The translations under genes and the position numbers were made by a program. Below, piece after piece: positions 10,886 through 19,828 of a stretch of 64,000 nucleotides of DNA. Origin of the DNA: Ustilaginoidea virens (taxonomy: Eukaryota > Ascomycota > Sordariomycetes > Hypocreales > Clavicipitaceae); NCBI RefSeq assembly GCF_000687475.1, contig NC_057319.1, forward strand, positions 992,001 to 1,056,000, in the 5' to 3' direction. Under the pieces are notes generated by a model. The model saw only the letters and a program-made list of their open reading frames with translations, was not told the origin of the DNA and searched no databases. How positions within the stretch are numbered: the first letter of the stretch is position 1; the number at the start of each line of letters is the position of its first letter.

Positions 10886-11900
10886 TGCATCACGATACTT
10901 TATTTTTTTGCCACCGTCACGAACGGAAGATTGTCATGTTCTTGCGACCATGGCTGCATTAACTCCCTTCCGTCTGATGGCCAGCTGCCAAATTAGCTGT
11001 CGGTTCCAGTCAGCAGCTGCCGCCACTGACGGCCAGACTCGCTCGGAAACCGGCGAATCACGTTGCACGGCTTACGGGCTGCAGGAACTGCTTTATCAAA
11101 TTGCAACTCTGCAACTGCAAGCTGCCCGGTTTATCATGATGGTCCAATCGCCCATCCATCCCTCTGCTGCCGTTGGGAGCATCGCCCTTGCATATACTCC
11201 GTACAGGCACCTCATGACCGACTTGATGGCTGGCATGGCTGGGTCGCTGGATTGTCGGGTCGAACCAGACAGCAACGAGTACCAAGTAGGCGTCTCGACT
11301 TACCAACCCATCTTCTGCATCGCTCCTCATCCGTGGTGTTTCTGCAGGCGGACTGGTTTTTAACCATCAATTGCTGCATGAGTGCCGTGTACACCACACT
11401 ATTGACACTAAGATGCATCAATCCCTGTCCCATATGAGTTGTGTTCCCGCGCCGCCTGCCAGGTAGGTTCCTAACCTCTAACCCTTATCCCCGCCAGTCA
11501 CAGGGAGCAAGCAGATTCAGCGATGCCAACTAATTCGTATTGGTAGTAAGCAGATGCTTGTAAGATGTTGGACGAGCAATCAAGTACGCGGTACGCGGTT
11601 GACTGTCTCAGTGTTGGCCATGCATCACCACGAGGTAGATAAATATGCCAGATAACGATGCCGCAATCTGTCGGGACTCGGTTGCTCCTCCTCGCTTCTG
11701 TGGCCGTTTACCCTTCAACGCGCCGTGCACCGGCGAGACACGGTGACGAGCTGCAGGCAAAAGCGCCACTCCTCTCGTCCTGACGCTCCCCATAAAGCAG
11801 GTGACACGGAGCCGTCATCAACCAAACCCCCACCTCCCAAGCCAATCTAGATCTGTGCTCGTCTTCAACGTGCCTCCAGGCCAGAGCATCCCCAGCCGTC
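10886..11900. other. Intergenic spacer and permease promoter region
   Basis: No gene is supported; the ORFs here are short and lack domain content. It contains one TACTCCGTA motif (11195-11203) and, near the 3' side, paired GATA sites listed separately. Alternating GTACGCG repeats occur at about 11,584-11,598. Confidence 0.5.
11637..11655 (+). promoter_or_regulatory. Paired AGATAA (GATA-factor) sites upstream of the permease
   Basis: Two AGATAA hexamers lie at 11637-11642 and 11650-11655, 13 bp apart and about 250 bp upstream of the permease ATG. HGATAR sites close together are the known binding pattern of the nitrogen regulator AreA/Nit-2 in filamentous fungi, and amino acid or amine permeases are classical targets. 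Regulation here is inferred. Confidence 0.4.
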
Positions 11901-13851
11901 ATGCCACCGAATCGCCCAGATGCCCGTCGAGCCGTCACTCCCAGCAGCCACAGAGGCAGCAAGCCAAGAGCCGACCTCGCCCGTGATGCGGCCGCCCTCG
12001 AAGCCACCGGCCACCGGCAGGAGCTCGAGCGCAACTTCTCCATGCTCTCCATGCTGGGCCTGGCGTTTGCCATCCTCAACACGTGGACCGCTCTCGCCGC
12101 CTCCATCAACCTCGCTCTTCCGTCGGGGGGGCCCAGCTCCGTCGTCTGGGGGCTCGTGGCGGCCGGTCTGGCCAACCTGTGTCTGGCGGCCTCTCTGGCC
12201 GAGTTTCTCTCCGCGTATCCAACCGCCGGGGGACAGTACCACTGGGCGGCCATCGTCTCGTGGCGACGGGCCAGCCGCTCTGTCGGCTACATCACGGGGT
12301 GGATCAACGTTTGCGGCTGGGTGGCCCTGAGCGCTTCGGGCCCTCTGCTCGGCAGCACCTTCGTTGTCAACGTGGTGAGCCTGTTGAGGCCGGGCTACGA
12401 GGCGATGCCGTGGCACCAGCTTCTCATTTACATTGCCTTTGCCGTTGTGGCCTTGGTGACGAATGCGTTGCTCACTAGACTGCTGCCCTACTTCACCAAG
12501 GCCTCCTTCTTCTGGTCCGTTGCGGGCCTCGCCGTTGTTTTCGTCACCGTCTTGGCTTGCGCGTCGCCAAATTTTCAGCCTGCCAGCTTTGTCTACGGCC
12601 AGTTCTCAAACACCACTGGCTGGCCGGATGGTTTGGCCTGGTTGCTGGGCTTGCTCCAAGGAGCCTTTGCCTTGACTGGTATGTCGAGGCTTTTCCATTT
12701 TTCTTCTTCGTATTTTTTTTTGTCCAATCTACTTGTTACACTCCGGGCAATACCACTCCATGTCCATGAGCCTTCTGCTCCATCCTGAATCATGATGGAT
12801 ATGATGTTGCTGTTGATGACGTGGTCATGTTGACAAGGCAGGCTTTGACGCAACTGCACACATGATTGAGGAGATAGCCGACCCTCAGCGCCGAGGCCCC
12901 AAAATCATGCTCTACTCCATAGCCATCGGCATGTTGACGGGGTTCGTTTTCCTAAGCGCCCTGCTATTCTGCGTCGCCGACGTTGACCAAGTCATCAACG
13001 CCAGATGGGGGCCTCTTTTGCAAGTCTTCATGGACGCTACTAAGAGTCGAGCCGGCAGCGTATGCTTGCTCATGTTCCCCCTGATCTGCATCGTCTTCAC
13101 CACCATCACGCTGGTTTGCACGAGCACCAGGATGAGCTACGCGTTTGCTCGGGATCACGGGATGCCCTTCAGCAGCTTCTTGGCGCGGGTGCACCCCACG
13201 CTCCATGTGCCACTGAATGCGCTGCTCTGGACCGTCGGCTGGGTCATCGTCTTTGGCCTCATCTTCCTGGGCTCGAGCAGCGCCTTTAACGCCATCACGT
13301 CTGCTTCCGTCGTCGCCCTGGGCGTGACCTATGCGATACTGCCGGCCATCCACGTCCTCCGGGGCCGCAAAATGCTGCCCGAGAGCCGCTGCTTCAAGCT
13401 GTCTGAGCCATGGGGTTGGATTCTCAACATTGTACGTTTGTTTCGTCTTCTTTCCCTTGTCATTCTTTGCCGTTTTCTCCCCCCCCTCCCCCTTCCAGAG
13501 CCGGAGAAAGGCGGGAAGGAAGGGTGGTTGACTGACTTTGGCTGCTAGGTTGGCATCCTGTGGACCATGTTGACCACGGTGCTCTTTGTCTTCCCCCCAA
13601 GTGTCCCCGTCACGGCGAGCAGCATGAACTACTGCGTCGTCGTGCTCGGCGTCATGTTGCTCATTGGCGGCACGACCTGGATACTGGACGGGCGGACTCA
13701 CTACGAGGCACCGCGCCTCTGCGAGCCAGCGTCGACGGAGGGCAGCACGGAAGGAACGGAGACGTCCGACTCGTCGGAAAACCACGGACAGGAATTGGCT
13801 GGGGCAGACGCATGGCGGACAGGGCAAGGACAAGTGGCCGGGGGTGGTTGA
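11901..13851 (+). CDS. APC-superfamily amino acid / GABA / choline-type permease
   Basis: Exons 11901-12678, 12842-13431 and 13549-13851 encode 556 residues with compatible phases (1, then 0) and GTATGT/GGCAG and GTACGT/GCTAG borders. After a charged N-terminus, the first helices read FSMLSMLGLAFAILNTW and SLAEFLSAYPTAGGQYHW, the consensus of the fungal AA_permease_2 group, followed by SVGYITGWINVCGWVALSAS. Exon 2 opens with GFDATAHMIEEIADPQRRGP, the conserved loop preceding TM7. About 12 membrane helices are present, followed by an acidic, Ser/Thr-rich tail after residue 505. The protein should be a plasma-membrane proton symporter for an amino acid, GABA or choline-like solute; specificity is not readable. 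Paired GATA sites upstream suggest nitrogen control. Confidence 0.92.
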
Positions 13852-16030
13852 GGGGGGGAACCTGGTTGAAGTCGCTGCGTAGCAACGAGCTCGGTCTCTC
13901 GCAGCGGAAATCGATTCGATTACAATCTGTCCTCTGGCGGCAGACCGCTTTCGGCAAGAGATTGCCCACTTGGCGACGGTGTCAATACATGGCTGCCTGC
14001 CTGCCTGCCTGCCAGGTAGGTGGGTAGGTACCTAGGTAGGCAATTGATCCCAGGTTATCCACCGAGTGCGCGGGGCCAGGCGTGCCTTGGCTCGAGGTTC
14101 CCGGCAGCCGGGACTGTGGCCCATGTTCCTTGCGCGTAATTGGTCGGTGAAAGCTGCGTGTCCCTCAACGCACGAGCACCAGACCCGTCATTGGTGGAAT
14201 TTAGAACCCCCCCCCATCCAAGGTAGGAGGGGGCAGCCAGCGCTCAGGGAGGTGGGGCTCTCCTTCCGGTTCGGGGTGCTACGAGGCCCTACAAGGTCCA
14301 GGCCCAAAGGTCGCCGCAGCCATCAGCCAGCTGGCTCGTTGATTTGCAGCCGTTTCGCATTTCGGCCAGCTGGACGGAAGCGCACAAAGTAACTCGTCAG
14401 CAGCTCGACAGCAATGGCCAGATGACCTGACCAGACGAGACTCGACGCATCTAGATTGCGGTTGGCATTGATTGTTTCTACTACCGCGACGAAGAGGTCC
14501 CCCTGCAGTGCTTTACGCCTTAACGCCGCGCCCCTCGGGTACTTTTGCCTGATGCCGCGTCTCGTACGTATCCGTAGACTGTGTGATGATGCATAAAGCA
14601 AGCATCGATCGACGCTGAGCCCGTTGACCCACCTGTACGCGGTAACCTGCTGCTGAGCCGCGGCCCGTGGTGGTACCCCCCCCCCCCAAGATTTCCAGGT
14701 TTTACTCCGCAGCACATGCGCGACCAGACGCATTGATTGCATCCTGGGATATTGGATGGAACGTTGTAGCCGCGGATTAGTTAATGCACAACCTGGGCGA
14801 ATGGCACTCTGATGACGCATCGAATCGAACGGGGGTATTTTTCTCTTTCTTTTCTTCTTTTTCTCCTCTTTCTTTTTTTTTTTTTTTTTTGTTTTTGGTG
14901 CCCCCCTTGCGCATGGCAGCATCAGGCTTTTTTTGCCGGGCTGAACGTTGCCGGTCGGTGCCTGTCAATCGCTTCCGGCCTTGTCTGCTGACCCACCCGC
15001 CCCCCCCCCACACAAGCCAACCAACCAACCTCCCCCTGGCCGAGGCATTACCCCCCCACCCCACCAGACACCACCACTAGCCCCTCGCTTTCCCCAAGCT
15101 GGCGGTTGTGGCGCCTGGTGCCAGAATTTGGGGGGAAGGAGGCTCGACCAAATGTTGGTGGTGGTGCGAACTTTTGCGCCTGGAGCCAAGCAGGCAAGCA
15201 GGCGAGGGGGCAACAACCTTGGGAGGCAAGAGGTAATTAGGTGCCTCCTGGTAGCTGAGAGCTGACAAGTAATGTACGGGCTTCTCGAGCGGGATAGATG
15301 GGCGCTGCTGTCATCATCACCATCATCACTGACTGTCGACGCAGACGCAGGCAGCCCAGCCACAAAATGTAGGTTACCTGGTACATGTAGGACATGTAGG
15401 TACCTACCTACTGTACCTTGGGTGAGTGACATGTGTCGATGATGTGCTGCTGGCCACTCGCCAGATGCAGCAACAGCCAAGCGCAGCCCGCCAAGCGCAG
15501 CCAGGGGCAGCCAGCAACCTACGGCCGGCCATGCCGAGCGCTTGCTCCGCACCCGCGCACGTGACGCCAAGCAGCGGCGGCGGCGGCGCAACACCCACCA
15601 GGGGTTCCCATGCAAAATCTAGATCTTCCAGACTTTACACACGACGGCCTCTGCGCAAAATTCGCTTTTCCCGCATCCAAAGTAAAAGCGTGTCCTCTTT
15701 TTTTCTGCCCGCTCGAGCAGACTGCTTCCGGGGCTGGGTGGTGGTGTTGTGGCGTCGCCGCCTTACTCAGCATATTGGTCGGCCTACGAAGTAGACGCCC
15801 GCGACTTGCGCGTCCGTAGACGCTCGCGCCGGGAACAGGAGAACAGCATACGTATGCAGCCAGCGCGAGGTCGGTATATAAATCCCGTGCTCGGGCAAGG
15901 ATGATGGAGATGATTGCTCGGTAGCAACTGCTCCTCGCCAGCTCTCGTGTACAGATATCTGCTTCTTCACTCTTTTCTTCAAGTTCTTCTTCTTCTTCTT
16001 CTTCTTCTTCTTCTTCTTCTTCTCTTCAAT
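13852..16030. repeat. Intergenic spacer with simple repeats and the secreted-protein promoter
   Basis: No gene is supported. It contains a CTGC tetramer run (about 13,992-14,012) next to a GGTAGGTACCTAGGTAGG block (about 14,017-14,040), a T-run (14,873-14,890), C-rich tracts (15,000-15,060), and TGTAGGTACCTACC followed by CTGTACCTTGG (about 15,396-15,419). The 3' side holds the TATA box and TTC repeat of the next gene. Confidence 0.5.
15875..15882 (+). promoter_or_regulatory. TATA box of the small secreted protein gene
   Basis: TATATAAA lies 149 bp before the ATG at 16031. The leader between them contains a perfect TTC trinucleotide tract (about 15,984-16,022), a pyrimidine-rich 5' UTR typical of strongly expressed fungal genes. 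Confidence 0.55.
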
Positions 16031-16636
16031 ATGAAGTTCTCCACCGTCTTTGTCGCCGCCTTTGTGGCTGTTGTCCACGCCATGCCCGTGGAGCCTCTTG
16101 ATGTCGAGGATGATGGGCTCGCGTTCCTCGAAGCGCGGGCCGGCCGCGGCACTTCCGGCCGCCTGCTCTCCTCTAGTGGCGGCTCCCGCGGCTCCTCTGG
16201 CAGCTTGTTTTCCGGCAGCACCACCAACAGAATATTCCCTGGCGGTAGATACGATCCCAAAAGCAACAACAGCGGCCAAGTGCGGAATTATGCAATTAAA
16301 AAGTGCATGATCAGAAACCCCAATGCTTGCGAGCACTCGGTGAGTCCCTATTCCTGTGATTGCGAGCATAAGCTGGGGACGTCGTGGCTAACGTTGGTGC
16401 GGTTTTAGGAGGACGAGGATGTGAGTACTGAAACAGCTGAGCATTCCGGTCACGGTTCCTATTCCTGGCCTTTTCCCTCAATCTTCCCTTCCGGTCCCTC
16501 TTTCCTAGCCTTTCCTTCTTTTTTCCTAGCCTCAATATTTTCCTTTTTTTCTTTCTTTGACGGTGGCGGCCGCGGGTTTTACTAACACATGGAGCAGTGC
16601 ACCGTTCGGAAGTGGTGCGAGAACAAGATCCAGTAG
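16031..16636 (+). CDS. Small secreted cysteine-containing protein with a 12-nt microexon
   Basis: Exons 16031-16339, 16409-16420 and 16598-16636 encode 119 residues. Exon 2 is only 12 nt (Glu-Asp-Glu-Asp), flanked by good sites (GTGAGT/TTTTAG and GTGAGT/GAGCAG, each with a CTAAC branch). The start gives signal peptide MKFSTVFVAAFVAVVHA followed by MPVEP. The centre is a Gly/Ser/Arg-rich low-complexity stretch (residues about 37-75). The C-terminal third carries four cysteines (IKKC, NAC, then CTVRKWC) and ends WCENKIQ. Length, secretion, cysteine content and compact C-terminus fit a candidate effector or surface protein; I recognise no family. The last two exons are too short for ORF-based prediction, so an alternative reading through the first donor would end soon after and lose the last two cysteines. 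Confidence 0.7.
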
Positions 16637-19600
16637 GCGAATACGTTCTAAGTGCCTTGACTCTTGCATGGCTGCGTACGTCTGAATTCTCTTCTCGTCT
16701 CCCGGTTTTCTGCTGCTGATGTGCTGACAACTGTGGTAGTATCAGGCTCGGGTTCTTATACTTGATACACGCGGCCTGGCGGTCGACCACGGCGAGGCCT
16801 TGTAGTAGCTGGCCTTATCTGGGATAAGTCAAGCTTCAGTTGGTATCGCATTATGCAGGGGGCGCCCTCCAGCGCGGCCTACTCTTGTATCTTTAAGTGG
16901 TTTTCTTTTTACGACGGTGCGCATTTTTTTTGTTTCTAATAACGGTTGCGCACGAGCTGCATGCAGCTGGTGCGCTGGTTTTCCCTTCAAGACACTCTTT
17001 TTGCTGCAAGTACAAGAAGTCATCTGTTTGCAGGGCCAAGGCTACATACCAGATGGAGCATTGTATATAGAGGCGCTAGTCGCCGATAGCTTATATTATA
17101 TAGATTGGACAAGAAACATATTTCACTAGCTTGCCCTGCCCCGCTCGGTGCGACGGGCAATGGACATTTGATGCCTATCAGCAGACGTGACGAATTTGCG
17201 CATTTCCACATTAGCGACGGCGCAAGGGACACAGGGAATGTGCGTCGGGTGACGGGGGGGGAAAGGGCAACTTGGAAGTCAAAGACGTGTTTCGACACCG
17301 AAAGTTGCTCTCCGCGCCGAGACCATCGTGCCCCATCAACGCTTCCCGCCTGCGAAAGCAAACGCGGCTGGGAGCTTAGCGCAGCGCCCGCCGCCGTCTC
17401 TGGCTCGATGTGTGTGGAGAGGAGAGTCTGGCCGAGCGTCTGTCTCCTCGGCAGCTTTTGGAGGGGGAGGGGGGGTGTTTAGGTTCGCCAAGGCTGAAAC
17501 CCGCCCTTGCTTGCCGTTGCTTGCTGCCAGGCCTTGAGGGAGCTTGCAAATAAGCTTTTTCGATTCCAAGCCCGCCTGGAGCTTCCCCCCCGCACCTAGT
17601 AGTTGTTAGCTTCTCCATGTGCCGTCTCCCGCAGTTTCTTCTGGCTGGGGTTGCCCAGTTGCCTGCCCACTCACTGCCGAGCGAAAACTCGCCCCTTGCT
17701 TGTCTGTCTGTCGTGTTGGGGCGACTACCCTGCGTCCTTCTCTCCCTCTCCCTCCCTCTCTCTCTCTTTTTTTCTCCTTTTTTTTTTTCTTTTTTTTTCC
17801 CTCTTTAACCGCATCTCTTTGTTGCGAATGACTCACGAGCCACAACTGGCTCACCCTTGTCGACCCAAGCGCAATGCTCAATTGGCGACGTTTCTAGTAC
17901 AGTCAGCCGTAATTTCGGCTGCGTGGCATCGGTGTGGTTCAATAAAAATTGTCCGACGCGTCCTTTGCTTTAGGGCCGGTAGGCTGAAGGTTGGTGGTGT
18001 CACGGTTAGTACTCCGTACATACGGAGTACATGTCGTACATGTCTGGTTGGGAACATTTGGACGAGGGGGATTCAATGCTTTCAAATTTGTTGCGAGAAA
18101 ACTTGCAAGGGCCAGGAGGGGCTGGATCCCTTGCTTGCGGTCCAAGATGGAGAAGGTGCGAAGCAACGATTTCGTGGGGTTTTTTTTTTTTTTTTTTTTT
18201 TTTTTGGGGGCGGGGGGGGGGGGGGGGGGGGGAAGGGGGGACATGTAATTTTTCATCATTTTTCCGTCGTTCCCATTTCTTTCCAACTCCTTCTTCTTCC
18301 GCCCCTCTCATCCGACCATGCAGATCAGATACGTCCGTCTTTCTCACGATGGGTAGTACAACATGAACAACATGACAGGAAAATCATCCACCCAGTCCAT
18401 CATGGGCCCGCCTGCACCCTGTCACCCCCCACCCCATTTCATGACCTTACGGAATGGTCCGACCGTCGTCGAGTCTGCTGGCTCCACAGCCCACCTCCAC
18501 CTCCGTCCGCTCACGTCCAGTTGCCGCCTTTTAATCAGTAAAGGTTTACTCCGTTTTAAGTTTTGTCTTTTGGATCCAGCTACTTGCCCTTCCTGGGTCG
18601 ACAACCACAACCACAACCGAGCCAGCCCTGCCCGTCCAATGCCGTGGCTTCAGGCTCCCACCCCTCCGCCTCTTCGGCTGCCCTTTTCTCGCCATCTCCC
18701 CTCCCCGTCTTGCGAACCAATACCCAAGCGGGAAACACGGACCTGGGATCCAGCGCCGGGTGCTGGGTGCTGGGTGCTGGGTGATGGGTCCTGTAGCCCG
18801 GTGCTGGGCTGGGTGCTGTCGTGGCCGTCGCTTTTGCCTCGCCAAAGGGTCGATCGACGCCCCCTCGACCCTGGGGCCTGCACCTGACCTGCACCCTCTT
18901 CCACAACCTCGGGCTAAATATCCTACATCACCGTTTTAGCGACACGCGTTGGAGTCAACGGATCAATTGGACCCTCTTCATGTGCGGGAATCGACGCTTG
19001 CTGTGCTAGCCCCCTCAATGGACTTGTGCCCTAACAGCCTCCTTCGGGTTACTTCCCAGGTCCTTTTCTCCCCCGTCGTGGATTAGAGTTCTGCCCGTCA
19101 TCAATCTTACAACTTTTTGCGTGCGCCCATTCTGCCCTACTTCTTTGAGCCAGCTGCTCCCCGCGGCCAAGTCCCTGTCAACACAGAGCGGCTTCCGTGC
19201 CCAACAGCGTCTTTGTGTGTCCCATAATCGCCCGTCTCATTATCTAGGACCAGCTTCACCGCATCCATCTCTTTCCCTGCTTTGGTGCCTTTACAATCTG
19301 CCGTTCAAAAGGGCCGTGGTACCCGGCAGGCTTGGCTCTGCATCTGTTCGCCCGGAAGAGGCGGGCACTTGAAGTGGAGTGCATATCGGGGCAGGAAGCT
19401 AAACCCCGAGCTCCTCAATGCCGACGTCACTGAACTGGACAATCTTGAAATCCAATTCCGCCTTTTTCATCCCTTGGAATCACGCACAGGGCGATAAAAA
19501 AAAAGAAAAGAAATCCTCGCTGTCGTCTCAGGGAAACGAGCTGAGCACTCCTGGACGACACTCAAGATACCACTTCCGCTGCGACTCGAGCACCCACCTT

Positions 19601-19828
19601 GTGCTGATCTAACTGACACATACCGGTGCTTGAATTTTTGCGTTGGAAGACTTGGCACGACTTGCTCTGGAAGCAATCAAAAACCATCGATGCCATCGCC
19701 GCCGAAACATGTTTGCGTCGACATGGCCCGTCAGTCAAAATAACATGCTATAAGCCTCCCTCCAACGTCCTCAAACCATTTCTTCTCAAAAACCGGTTCT
19801 GTATGTGCGCCTGCACCCTCGCCTCGCC
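16637..19828. other. Long intergenic region with homopolymer tracts
   Basis: No supportable gene in 3.2 kb. It holds pyrimidine tracts at 17,740-17,805, a perfect inverted repeat of TACTCCGTA/TACGGAGTA at about 18,009-18,030, and a T26 run directly followed by a G-rich run (18,180-18,240). The last kilobase is promoter and leader of the fusion gene. Longer ORFs here run through the homopolymers and are not credible. Confidence 0.55.

Noticed and set aside
11255..11270. GGTTCGAC-type word resembling a tRNA B box
   Set aside because: No acceptor stem, A box or cloverleaf can be built around it on either strand; the same holds for other TTCGA words in the spacers.
10908..11363. 151-residue plus-strand ORF after the 5S genes
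   Set aside because: No domain, signal or splice logic; ordinary spacer composition.
17603..18541. 312-residue plus-strand ORF
   Set aside because: It runs through poly-T and poly-G tracts (Phe and Gly runs), with no domain and no coding bias.
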